39,065 nucleotides of DNA from Gp6-AA40 sp050742535 (lineage in GTDB: Bacteria > Acidobacteriota > Vicinamibacteria > Vicinamibacterales > UBA2999): positions 1-39,065 of the forward strand of contig JBOGIQ010000015.1 in the NCBI GenBank assembly GCA_050742535.1. Direction: 5' to 3'. Under the pieces are notes generated by a model. That model was not told the DNA's origin, searched no databases, and was given only the letters and a program-made list of their open reading frames with translations. Positions 8,224-15,737 of the stretch are shown here, one piece after another; the first letter of the stretch is position 1, and every line of letters begins with the position of its first letter. Position numbers and translations under genes: made by a program.

Positions 8224-9432
8224 CTATGAGCTGAAGGGAGCCGGCGCGGGCGGCGCCGCGTCCGCGCGGCGCGCGCCGTGGGGGCGGCGTGCGCGGTACG
8301 GCGCCACCGGCAGATTGCACCGCTGTTGATAGAGGAACGCGTGGAACCGCTTGTAATCGCTTTCGGGCAGATTGAAGAGCGCCAGGAGCGCGCGATAGCT
8401 GCCGCGTGTTTCCGTCAGACCGCGATCGACCAGCGCGGTGAGATCCGCGCGCGTGAGCTCGCGCGCCTTGAACGCCTGTCCCACTGCCGACCAGAAATCC
8501 TCACCGGCCTCCATACGCCGCCACAACGCGTCGGCAATCGCTGACGAAGGGATGGCGGATTTCTCCGCGGCCGCAAGTTCCGGCCTCGCCGGATTCGGAG
8601 CGGCCGGCGCGGAACCGGGGACGGCGACGGCGCTGCGGCTGTCGCGGATCTCGTGCGGCAGCGTGTCCGCCGGGATGGGGCCAATGCGATCCTGGAGCAC
8701 GATGCGCTCCGCAACATTCCGCAGCTCACGGACGTTGCCGGGCCACTGATACGCGAGCAACAGATCCGAGGCGGCAGGCATCAGCGTCGGCAGACGAAGC
8801 CGATGGGACTGCGCCGCCTGCGCCAGATAGTGATTCATCAGCAGCAGGATGTCGCTGCCGCGTTCGCGCAGCGGCGGGATCCGGATCTGGATGACGTTCA
8901 GGCGGTAATAGAGGTCTTCACGAAACAGTCCGTCGGCAATGCGCTGGCGCAAGTCGCGATTGGTGGCGGTGATCAGGCGCACGTCGGTATGCCCCGTCGG
9001 CGCGTCCGCGCCCACCGGCTGGATCTCGCCAGTCTCGGTGAAACGCAGCAGCACGGCCTGCATCCGCAGGCTCATCTCGCCGAGCTCGTCGAGAAACAGG
9101 GTCCCGCGGTCCGCCTGCCGCACCAGTCCCAGCTTGTCGCGAACGGCGCCGGTGAAGCTTCCGCGCGTGTGTCCGAACAGCTCCGACTCGAGCAGCGTCT
9201 CGGGAATGCCGCTGCAGTTGACGGCGATGAACGCGCGGCCTCGCCGTGGGCTCTCGGCATGCAGCAGGCGCGCAACCACCTCCTTGCCGGTGCCCGTTTC
9301 GCCGAGGATCAACACCTTGGCGTGGGTGCGGGCCGCCGCTGACACGTCGTCGCGCAAGGCGACGATGCCGGCGCTTTCACCAACCAGAAGAGGGGTTTCA
9401 ACCCCGACAAATGCATGCGCGGTCTGTGACAT
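8224..9432 (-). CDS. Sigma-54-dependent activator, AAA+ without sensor domain
   Basis: 402 residues. The AAA+ domain starts almost at once: Walker A GETGTGKE (44-51), the sigma-54-contacting loop as GSFTGA (91-96, Ser for the common Ala), Walker B TLFLDELGEM (Asp116-Glu117), the arginine-finger stretch FREDLYYRLNV, and sensor II WPGNVRELRN. No receiver, GAF or PAS domain precedes it. The C-terminal 120 residues do not end in a typical Fis-type helix-turn-helix; they hold a helical segment around LTRADLTALVDRGLTETRGSYRA and a short basic tail. It is followed 14 bases later by the receiver-PilZ gene, a possible partner supplying the missing input. A 9-base inverted repeat lies 30 bases upstream of the start. 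Confidence 0.9.
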   Translation of the reverse strand: MSQTAHAFVGVETPLLVGESAGIVALRDDVSAAARTHAKVLILGETGTGKEVVARLLHAESPRRGRAFIAVNCSGIPETLLESELFGHTRGSFTGAVRDKLGLVRQADRGTLFLDELGEMSLRMQAVLLRFTETGEIQPVGADAPTGHTDVRLITATNRDLRQRIADGLFREDLYYRLNVIQIRIPPLRERGSDILLLMNHYLAQAAQSHRLRLPTLMPAASDLLLAYQWPGNVRELRNVAERIVLQDRIGPIPADTLPHEIRDSRSAVAVPGSAPAAPNPARPELAAAEKSAIPSSAIADALWRRMEAGEDFWSAVGQAFKARELTRADLTALVDRGLTETRGSYRALLALFNLPESDYKRFHAFLYQQRCNLPVAPYRARRPHGARRADAAPPAPAPFSS

Positions 9433-9461
9433 TCTCGAATTCCGGGAGAAGGGAGCCCAAG

Positions 9462-9485
9462 AAGTCTGCCTGATCTGGCAGACTT
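9462..9485. promoter_or_regulatory. 9-base inverted repeat upstream of the sigma-54 activator gene
   Basis: AAGTCTGCC at 9462-9470 and GGCAGACTT at 9477-9485 are perfect inverted arms around a 6-base spacer. An outer pair, GCCCAA (9455-9460) and TTGGGC (9502-9507), flanks it. It starts 30 bases before the ATG at 9432, so it could be an operator or a hairpin in the leader. No convincing -24/-12 or -35/-10 promoter can be placed. Confidence 0.55.
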
Positions 9486-9572
9486 TCTACAATATGAAAG
9501 TTTGGGCAAAGCCAGAAACGCACATGACTGCATGCGGCGGCGCGCGAATCACGGAAGAAATCTGACGTGAGA

Positions 9573-9885
9573 ACGGAGGCTACGAAGGGAACGGTCTCAC
9601 AGGAGGAACGATGAAACGGAGGCGAACGGAGTTTCTTAATCGTTCTTAGCCGCGAAGGCCACGAAGATCGACGGGAGGCCGTTCGATTGGGCCGCCGTAG
9701 GCGGCGGGCAGCGATGTACGAAGGCGCAAATACAAGCCGCTGATCGCGCCTGTGCGGTTTGTATTTGCGCCCTCGTACATCGCTGCCGTCGGCGCGCTGC
9801 GCGCGCCGACCAATCGAACGGCCGCTCTCCGTTCGTCTTCGTTGCTTCGTTGCTCCTGTGAACCCGTTTCCTTCGTACCCTCCGT
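9573..9885. repeat. 313-base nested inverted-repeat element
   Basis: This element fills most of the 477-base gap between genes. The outer arms are 59 bases each (9573-9631 and 9827-9885), matching at about 50 of 59 positions with no gap. An inner stem GGCCGTTCGATTGG (9677-9690) pairs perfectly with 9810-9823. Inside are three hairpins: GCCGCC-GTA-GGCGGC (9691-9705), a 34-base stem (9707-9740 with 9754-9787, two mismatches, one allowing G-U), and GTCGGCGCGC with its complement (9788-9810). The left side has an extra 45-base unpaired stretch (9632-9676) with CGAAGGCCACGAAG. The outer arms are rich in ACGGAGG/ACGAAGG units. It carries no credible gene; a repeat or MITE-like element, or a structured RNA, is possible. 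Confidence 0.8.
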
Positions 9886-9909
9886 AACCTCGGGTCGGGC
9901 GGCAAACGC

Positions 9910-10746
9910 TTAGAGCGTAAGCAGCCCGATTCGGCTGAGGTCGTTGTAGAGGGTCGTCATCAGCAGCAGGAGCATGACGGCCGCGCCTGCGCCGACCATT
10001 GCCTTGCGGACGCCAAAGGACAGCGTGCGCCGCGTGACGCCTTCGACGCACAGCATCAGCATGTGCCCGCCATCGAGGATGGGGATCGGGAGCAGATTGC
10101 AGAGCCCGAGGTTCAGGCTGATGAATGCCATCGCCGCAAGCAGCGCTCGCCATCCGAGCTGCGACGATTCGCCCGCGATTTGCGCCAGGCCCACCGGCCC
10201 GATCAAGTGGCTCGGGGAGATCTCTCCGGTCACGAGTCCGGCGATGGTCAACAGGATCTCGGCGCTCGTTCCCGCAATTGCACGCCCGCCCAGCAGGATT
10301 CCCTCGACCGGCGCTGCCTGATAGATGACCAGCTTCCCGTCGTCTCTCGGCACTTCGATTCCAACCCAGAGACCGACGATCGCCAGTGCAAGGGCGAACA
10401 CGATGTTCATCGCCGGGCCGGCCAGCAGGATCACGAACCGCTGCCAGCGGTTTTTCGAGTCGAATCCGTTTGCGGTCGGCTCGCCTCGCGATCCGGTTCC
10501 GGCCATCTTGACGTAGCCGCCGAAGGGAATCGCGCAGATCTGGTACACCACCCCGGAACGCCGCACGCTCCACACCCGCGGACCAAAGCCGACCGAGAAC
10601 ACTTCAACCGGCACGCCGTACCACCTAGCCGCCAGGAAGTGACCCAGCTCGTGGACCACCACGAGAAGGGTGATGACGAATGCGAACGCGAGAAGGGTGG
10701 TCACGGTGGCTTTCTCCCCCGCGGACGGGAGCAAGAGCGTGGCCAC
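9910..10746 (-). CDS. M50 site-2 protease (RseP-like) lacking PDZ domains
   Basis: 278 residues. The zinc-binding HELGH motif (His32, Glu33, His36) sits in the first membrane helix, followed by the conserved VFSVGFGP and IPFGGYVKM segments and the helix RFVILLAGPAMNIVFALALA. The second catalytic motif is LLPIPILDGGH near residue 220. Membrane proteases of this family cut transmembrane anti-sigma factors or signal peptides. RseP is about 450 residues with one or two PDZ domains between the two core motifs; here that region is only about 90 residues and no PDZ fold is apparent. The start is uncertain, since a GTG at 10701 also gives an intact first helix. The gene is alone and divergent from the histidine kinase. 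Confidence 0.9.
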   Translation of the reverse strand: MATLLLPSAGEKATVTTLLAFAFVITLLVVVHELGHFLAARWYGVPVEVFSVGFGPRVWSVRRSGVVYQICAIPFGGYVKMAGTGSRGEPTANGFDSKNRWQRFVILLAGPAMNIVFALALAIVGLWVGIEVPRDDGKLVIYQAAPVEGILLGGRAIAGTSAEILLTIAGLVTGEISPSHLIGPVGLAQIAGESSQLGWRALLAAMAFISLNLGLCNLLPIPILDGGHMLMLCVEGVTRRTLSFGVRKAMVGAGAAVMLLLLMTTLYNDLSRIGLLTL

Positions 10747-10900
10747 GAACGGCGTGTGCGGCTGTGGGTAGATGAAGCCGCCCGAGGATCAAAAACCCCG
10801 TAATCTCAGATAATCGGCGTTCGAAGGCAGTTCCTCAGCGGACTTCAGTGAAAATTCTGAGGCCACACCTGGCTCGACATTTGGGTGTAATGTTCGCTCC

Positions 10901-12577
10901 GTGATTTCCCTGTTCGAACCCGACGCGGCCGGAGCGGCGCAGGAACGGCTCCTCGCGCGCGCCCGGGTGGCGATGGCGGCGGCGAGTCTGCTCGCCCTCT
11001 ACCTCGACCCGACCGAGCCGATTCGCTACGCGGGAACCGCGTATCTGCTGCTGCTCGCGTATGTCGCCGCGAGTCTCCTGTATCTCGTGGTGATCCGGGG
11101 ATCCGAGCGCCGGCCTCGCTGGCGGCCGGCGATTGCCCACGGTGCCGACATCCTGTGGCTGGCGCTGCTGACGTCGATGACCGGGGCGTCCAGCAGCCCG
11201 CTGTTCGCGTTCTTCACCTTCATCGTCCTCGCCGCCGCGATTCAGTGGGGCTACATCGAGACGCTGGCGACGATGCTGGTGATCCTGTGGATCACGGTGA
11301 TCGAGGGCATTGTCCTGACGCGGTTCGGCGTGTTCGCGAGCGAGTTCGACCTGAACTGGTTTCTGGTCAGGCTCACCTACATGACGATCGCGGGCGTACT
11401 GCTTTCGTATGTGGCCTCGTATCAAAAGCAGCTGCGTCTCGAGTCGTCGTTGATCGCGCGAGTGCTGGCGAAGCTGCGCTCGGAAACGAAGCTCGATTCG
11501 GCGTTCGAAACGGCGGGCCGCGAGCTCCTGCGCGCGTGCGGCGCGAAGGCTCTGGCGATTGCCGTTCGGGTACCGAGCAGCGGCGAAACGCTGTACTGGA
11601 CGCTCGATAATCGCGAGGCCGCCGAGATCATGCGCGGGGCGCTGACGCCGACGGAGGCCGACTCGCTGCTCTCCGACGGGCCCTCGGCCTTCATCCTGAA
11701 ACGGCGCCGCGGCCGTGTGACGATGACCGCGACGTCGCGCGGCGTCGTCGGTCCGCGGCCATCGGCGATTTCACCGACGGAACCGTTTACGACCGCGCTG
11801 GTGGCATCGGCGTCGTACCCGGAGTGGTACGGGCGGGTGTTCCTCTTCGACCCGGTTCGCCGTGTCCGAAACGTGGCGGGGCTGCAGCTCCTCGCCCGCG
11901 TCGTCGAAGCGATTTCACCGGCGCTGCACACGATTTTCCTCATCGGGCGCCTGCGGTCGCGGTCCGAGGCGTCGGAACGCGCTCGCCTCGCGCGCGAGCT
12001 GCACGACACGTCGGTCCAGTCGCTCATCGGTCTCGAGATGGAGGTGCTGGCGTTGAGCCGGCGTACCGCCGATTCCACGCTGCGCAGCAGCGTGACCGCA
12101 ATTCACAGCCGGCTGCAGCAGGAGATTCGCGGACTGCGCAATCTCATGGTGCAGCTCGGCAAGAGCGGCGAGCCGACGAGCTCAGTGACGGATCGCTTGT
12201 CGGAAATGCTGGCGCAGTTTCAGGTGGAAACGTCGATTCGTACACGGCTCGTGTCGTCCGCGGCCGTTGCCGTACCGCCGCGCATCGGCCAGGAAATTCT
12301 CCGGCTGATGGAGGCAGCGCTCTCCAACGTTCGCCGGCACAGCGGCGCGACGCGCGTGGACGTGACGCTCGAGCGCTTCGCCGACGGCTGGAAGCTCGTC
12401 ATCGACGATGACGGGCACGGCTTTCGCGCGTCACACCAGCCGCGGCCGTCCGTGGTCACGCCCTGGAGCCTGCGCGAGCGTGTTGCCGCGCTTGGCGGCG
12501 AGCTCGTCGTCGACCGGCGCAAGAACGTTGGTGTGCGCGTGGAAATCACGCTGCCCCCCTTTGTCCAATCTGCATGA
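10901..12577 (+). CDS. NarL-type sensor histidine kinase
   Basis: 558 residues. About six membrane helices fill residues 20-185. A cytoplasmic GAF-like region follows (about 190-345, unassigned), then a HisKA_3 dimerisation domain with ARELHDTSVQSL (His368) and a HATPase_c domain with the N box EAALSNVRRHSGA and the G box IDDDGHGF. HisKA_3 with a DxxxQ after the His is typical of DegS/NarX kinases with HPK7-type chemistry. The GTG start at 10901 is the first in frame that leaves all helices intact. The stop overlaps the next gene's ATG (ATGA 12574-12577), a LuxR-type regulator and surely its partner. The membrane input signal cannot be read; there is no large periplasmic domain. Confidence 0.92.
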   Translation: MISLFEPDAAGAAQERLLARARVAMAAASLLALYLDPTEPIRYAGTAYLLLLAYVAASLLYLVVIRGSERRPRWRPAIAHGADILWLALLTSMTGASSSPLFAFFTFIVLAAAIQWGYIETLATMLVILWITVIEGIVLTRFGVFASEFDLNWFLVRLTYMTIAGVLLSYVASYQKQLRLESSLIARVLAKLRSETKLDSAFETAGRELLRACGAKALAIAVRVPSSGETLYWTLDNREAAEIMRGALTPTEADSLLSDGPSAFILKRRRGRVTMTATSRGVVGPRPSAISPTEPFTTALVASASYPEWYGRVFLFDPVRRVRNVAGLQLLARVVEAISPALHTIFLIGRLRSRSEASERARLARELHDTSVQSLIGLEMEVLALSRRTADSTLRSSVTAIHSRLQQEIRGLRNLMVQLGKSGEPTSSVTDRLSEMLAQFQVETSIRTRLVSSAAVAVPPRIGQEILRLMEAALSNVRRHSGATRVDVTLERFADGWKLVIDDDGHGFRASHQPRPSVVTPWSLRERVAALGGELVVDRRKNVGVRVEITLPPFVQSA

Positions 12578-13236
12578 CTATTCCTGTTCCCGTTCGCATC
12601 GTCATCGCCGACGACCATCCGCTCTTTCGTGAAGGCCTGCGGACCCTCCTTCAAAGCGACGCCCGCTTCGCGGTCGTTGGTGAAGCGGGCGACGCGCAGA
12701 CGGCCGTGGACGCCGTACGGCTGCACAACCCGGACGTGCTGCTGCTGGATCTGGCCATGCCCGGAGCCTCCGGGCTGGAAGCGTTACGCGTGCTTGCCGC
12801 TGACCCGCCGGCGACGCGCACGATCGTGCTCACTGCCGGCATCGGCCGCACCGAGACAGTGCAGGCGGTGCAGCTTGGCGCCAGCGGAGTAGTACTGAAG
12901 GCCGACGCCTCGGATGTTCTGTTCGAGAGCATTCTGGCAGTGGTGCAAGGTCATTTCTGGCTGCAGTCGCAGCAGCTCCCCAACCAGGAGACGGCGCTGC
13001 GCAAAAGCCTGGCGCCGCTGACCGAAGCCGACCGGGACCTCGATCTGTCGCCGCGTGAACGAGAGATCATCGTGGCGCTCGCCGACGGGCTCACGAATCG
13101 GGACATCGCCGACCGCTTCGGTCTCAGCGAAATCACGGTCAAGCATCACCTGCGGAGCATTTTCGACAAGTGCGGCGTGTCGAATCGGCTGGAACTGGCG
13201 CTGTTTGCGCTGCGCCGCGGACTCGCCCGGCTGTAG
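12574..13236 (+). CDS. LuxR/NarL-family response regulator
   Basis: 220 residues. The receiver is complete: Asp-Asp in IVIADDHPLF, phospho-acceptor Asp in VLLLDLAMPG, Thr in IVLTAG and Lys in VVLKAD. The C-terminal LuxR helix-turn-helix reads LSPREREIIVALADGLTNRD, then GLSEITVKHHLRSIFDKCGV, so it should bind DNA as a dimer. It overlaps the kinase gene by four bases and completes a NarX/NarL-type pair. Targets are unknown. The next gene downstream is a Flp-type pilin 125 bases away, which might be under its control, but no operator is visible. Confidence 0.93.
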   Translation: MTIPVPVRIVIADDHPLFREGLRTLLQSDARFAVVGEAGDAQTAVDAVRLHNPDVLLLDLAMPGASGLEALRVLAADPPATRTIVLTAGIGRTETVQAVQLGASGVVLKADASDVLFESILAVVQGHFWLQSQQLPNQETALRKSLAPLTEADRDLDLSPREREIIVALADGLTNRDIADRFGLSEITVKHHLRSIFDKCGVSNRLELALFALRRGLARL

Positions 13237-13275
13237 GTTAGCCGGGTAACCCAGGGACAAAAGTCAGCGCCGGCA

Positions 13276-13332
13276 CGTATTTCGTCGAGCCACCCCCACA
13301 GTTCACATCGACTTGGCAATACGAAGTGTGGC
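13276..13332 (+). promoter_or_regulatory. Possible pseudoknotted leader before the Flp-like gene
   Basis: In the leader before 13362, CGTATT (13276-13281) pairs with AATACG (13318-13323) and GTCGA (13284-13288) pairs with TCGAC (13308-13312), forming one bulged stem. GCCAC (13289-13293) in its loop can pair with GTGGC (13328-13332) just past the stem, an H-type pseudoknot. Each helix is only 5-6 base pairs, so chance is not excluded. It matches no riboswitch I know. Confidence 0.3.
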
Positions 13333-13361
13333 TTCCTTATTGCTCAGCCAGGTAGTCACTC

Positions 13362-13625
13362 ATGCTGCGAGCCCTACGGCAACTGCGACTCCTGACCGCT
13401 GGCCAGGACCTGATTGAGTACGCAGTGTTGATTGCGCTGCTAGCGACAACTGTGCTCTTCGCGATGTCAGGGTTGGGCGTAAAGGTACCGGGCTTTTACG
13501 AGGCCACGGCGGCAGCGTTGCCAGGAGAGGGACCAGCGGGTGAGAGCCCCGATCCCAAAGGCAACCCCGGTAACGACAAGCCGGCGGGGGATGCAGGCGA
13601 GGATCCGAGCGGAAAGGGAAACTGA
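13362..13625 (+). CDS. Flp/Fap-type IVb pilin-like small protein
   Basis: 87 residues. LTAGQDLIEYAVLIALLATTVLF (about 10-32) is the Flp pilin pattern: a Gly, then Asp/Glu-x-x-x-Glu-Tyr, then one long hydrophobic helix. The prepilin peptidase would cut after the Gly, and Glu18-Tyr19 fit the conserved positions 5-6 of mature Flp. The C-terminal 40 residues are Gly/Pro/Asp-rich with repeated G-x-x-P units and look disordered; typical Flp pilins lack such a tail. No tad, cpa or rcp genes are nearby, so any Tad apparatus must be encoded elsewhere. It follows a two-component pair and converges on a minus-strand gene nine bases away. Confidence 0.75.
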   Translation: MLRALRQLRLLTAGQDLIEYAVLIALLATTVLFAMSGLGVKVPGFYEATAAALPGEGPAGESPDPKGNPGNDKPAGDAGEDPSGKGN

Positions 13626-13634
13626 TTTACGTCG

Positions 13635-13904
13635 TTAGCCGACGACGAATTCCTTGAACACGCCGTCAGCGTTCATCGCATCACGTAGCCGTGCGGCCGC
13701 CTGACGTGCCCCGCCGAGTTCCGCTGCGCGGCATGAATACAACCGCGCACGGTCGCCGTACCCGACGCGAACTTCAAGTCCCACGTCAGTTCGATAGATT
13801 CCGCAGACGAGCGGACGACGGCTCGGCCCAACCACGGCCCAGCAGGTCTCTATGCGTGGCGCGTACGGCTGAAGACGGGCGAACTGCGTGTCGGACATCG
13901 CCAT
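13635..13904 (-). CDS. Small hypothetical protein
   Basis: 89 residues from the ATG at 13904; ATG 13898 and a GTG at 13937 are also possible. The sequence has the strand-like pattern PLVCGIYRTDVGLEVRVGYG, then a helix with GGARQAAARLRDAMNADGVF. It resembles in size and pattern small hypothetical proteins of soil bacteria, but I recognise no family. There is no signal peptide or membrane segment. Two Cys (in ETCW and VCGI) and one in YSCR are present without a metal-binding pattern. It converges on the Flp-like gene, with only nine bases between the stops. Confidence 0.5.
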   Translation of the reverse strand: MAMSDTQFARLQPYAPRIETCWAVVGPSRRPLVCGIYRTDVGLEVRVGYGDRARLYSCRAAELGGARQAAARLRDAMNADGVFKEFVVG

Positions 13905-14357
13905 TTCGGGCTCGTACGGAGAGCAAGAGTCGTGCACAAGGACCGCGCGAATTTCGGCCGTAGATACGCTGCCCGCAGTTGAAAATCACTTCAGCACGCA
14001 GACTATTAGCTGCCCGCCACGGTACCCTCGTATCGCGAAGAAAGGGATCGAGCGAGGCGAATTCTCAACGCGGCAGTTCAGAAACCGCCCAATTTTCAGC
14101 GGTTCGGCGGGCAGACGCCTTGCACTCTCAGCGGCATACGGGAGAACGGCACGATCCCGGCGCCGACATCGACCCGAGGTACCGCGGTCGGTTGCTCTTC
14201 TCCCGCGCTACGCTCCCCACCGCGTGGGCGGATGCCAGGTCCGTCCACGCGCCCTTCGCCTCTCGCGAACCTTCGTTAAATATCTGTAAACAGAAGGAGA
14301 AGACGCTGTACAAAGGGTATGATCCGGCGATCGTTACCGTGCAGGTTCGGAGGTTGC
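13905..14357. other. Intergenic region between divergent genes
   Basis: About 450 bases without a credible gene. It holds a 9-base inverted repeat, CTGCCCGCC (14010-14018) with GGCGGGCAG (14106-14114), enclosing a hairpin AACCGC...GCGGTT (14083-14104). A TATGAT at 14318-14323 is a fair -10 element for the secreted-protein gene, but no matching -35 is seen 16-18 bases upstream. GGAGG at 14350-14354 is that gene's ribosome binding site. Confidence 0.4.
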
Positions 14358-15680
14358 ATGAAAACACGACGGTTCACGGCCCTGTTGGCCTTTACTGGTC
14401 TGGCCGCGTTCATCTGGGTCGCCGACATCAACCTGACGAGCGTCTTCGCGCAGGGAAATCCAGCCGCACAGCAGCAGGGTGCGCCGGCAGGACGGGGCGG
14501 CCCCGCAGTGGGCCAGTTGCCGCAGGGGCGCGGACGCGGACGTGGCCCGGTTGTCATCCAGGGACCTCCTCCGGGAGTCACACCGCTTCCGGTAGACCTC
14601 TTCACCTCCAAGAACTTTTATAAGGACCGCGCGAACTGGCTGGACAAGCGGTATTACCGCTGCAACACGCCGCGGCAGCTGTACGCGATGTGGGACTCGG
14701 GCCGCATCGGGCCGAAGCCACCGGACTCCGCCTCGTGGGGTGATTGCGACGCCGACTGGAAGCGCGAGCAGATCGTCAGCCCGTACCCGTACAAGACCGC
14801 GCAGGAACATTACGAGGCGCTGATGGCCGCAGCCAAGGCCAGGGGCGGCCCGACGGTCTACACGAAAGCCACTGTCCCCGACTGGGATGGTTACTACCAG
14901 CGCAACGGACAGGCCGATCGCGGCTCCGAGTGGATCTGGGGAGTGACGCAGTCACCGACCGTGCTGGCGCTGCTCACGCCGAAGTACCAGAGCTACATGG
15001 TTCAGACCACGTACCACGAGGCCGTCACGAACGCCCCGCAATGGAGCGCGTCGTTCTGCTGGCCTGAAGGGTTCATCCGCTGGTGGTCGCAGCCATCGCG
15101 TGCAGGAGACTTCCAGCTCACGATGACGACGTGGAACATCCAGTTCATCTCGGGCATCGCCGACAACTTCCTGCGCCAGGTGATGGTCGGCAAACAGGCG
15201 CACGTGCAGAAGACGCCGCAGTGGTTTGGTGAAACGATTGGTTTCTGGGACGGCACCATGCTCGTCACGTGGACCTCCAACATCCAGGCGTGGCAGCTGT
15301 CGCACGCGATGTTCGAGAGCAGCCCGCAGATGCAGACGATCGAGACGTGGAAGGCGGCGATGCAGGACGGCAAGTTCGTCGGCCTGGAGCACGAGACGAT
15401 CTTCTACGACCCGGAAGCGTTTGTCGTCCCCGTTCGCGCCTCGTTCCGCTTCAATCGCATCGCGACACCCGACGCGCCGGAACGCCGGTACAACTACATT
15501 CAGTGCCTCAGCAACATCTTCAACACCAACGGACGTCCCGGTCAGGTCACGAACGCAGACCCGCGGTTCGTTGATTACTACGGTCGTCCCTGGGCCAAGA
15601 ACTGGGAGAAGTTCTTCGAAGCCGGATGGGAAAAGCCGGAAGAAGAGCTGCCGTCGGCGATTACCGATATCTTTAAATAG
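14358..15680 (+). CDS. Secreted Trp-rich protein of unknown function
   Basis: 440 residues. A signal peptide spans about residues 1-32 (MKTRRFTALLAFTGLAAFIW..., cut near VFAQG). A Gln/Gly/Arg/Pro-rich linker follows to about residue 75 (PAGRGGPAVGQLPQGRGRGR). The rest is a soluble domain rich in Trp and Tyr with four Cys (YRCN, WGDCD, SFCWPEG, IQCLS), possibly two disulfides. ATG 14358 is chosen because GGAGG lies four bases upstream and it begins a canonical signal peptide. No enzyme motif is recognised. It is followed 57 bases later by a DUF6152-type secreted protein, a pairing I associate with acidobacterial genomes, so they may act together outside the inner membrane. Confidence 0.8.
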   Translation: MKTRRFTALLAFTGLAAFIWVADINLTSVFAQGNPAAQQQGAPAGRGGPAVGQLPQGRGRGRGPVVIQGPPPGVTPLPVDLFTSKNFYKDRANWLDKRYYRCNTPRQLYAMWDSGRIGPKPPDSASWGDCDADWKREQIVSPYPYKTAQEHYEALMAAAKARGGPTVYTKATVPDWDGYYQRNGQADRGSEWIWGVTQSPTVLALLTPKYQSYMVQTTYHEAVTNAPQWSASFCWPEGFIRWWSQPSRAGDFQLTMTTWNIQFISGIADNFLRQVMVGKQAHVQKTPQWFGETIGFWDGTMLVTWTSNIQAWQLSHAMFESSPQMQTIETWKAAMQDGKFVGLEHETIFYDPEAFVVPVRASFRFNRIATPDAPERRYNYIQCLSNIFNTNGRPGQVTNADPRFVDYYGRPWAKNWEKFFEAGWEKPEEELPSAITDIFK

Positions 15681-15702
15681 CGGATTGGATTCAGGCGTAG
15701 TT

Positions 15703-15720
15703 GTCCGCCTTCAGGCGGAC
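15703..15720. repeat. Short palindromic hairpin, GTCCGCC-type
   Basis: GTCCGCC-TTCA-GGCGGAC, perfect 7-base stem, 22 bases after the stop of the Trp-rich secreted protein and 17 bases before the DUF6152 gene. It has the loop TTCA where the 7040 and 38829 copies, read on the same strand, have TGAA, meaning those two are the reverse orientation of the same unit. It might trim or attenuate the transcript between the two genes. Confidence 0.7.
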
Positions 15721-15737
15721 TGCATAAAGGATCGGCG

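Noticed and set aside
9611..9649. 12-codon mini-ORF behind a perfect AGGAGG
   Set aside because: It lies within the left arm of the large inverted repeat, where GGAGG units recur by design of the repeat; too short to support.
9398..10573. Minus-strand frame running from the site-2 protease gene through the inverted repeat
   Set aside because: It overlaps a clear M50 gene in another frame and a repeat element; composition is Arg-rich and without motifs.
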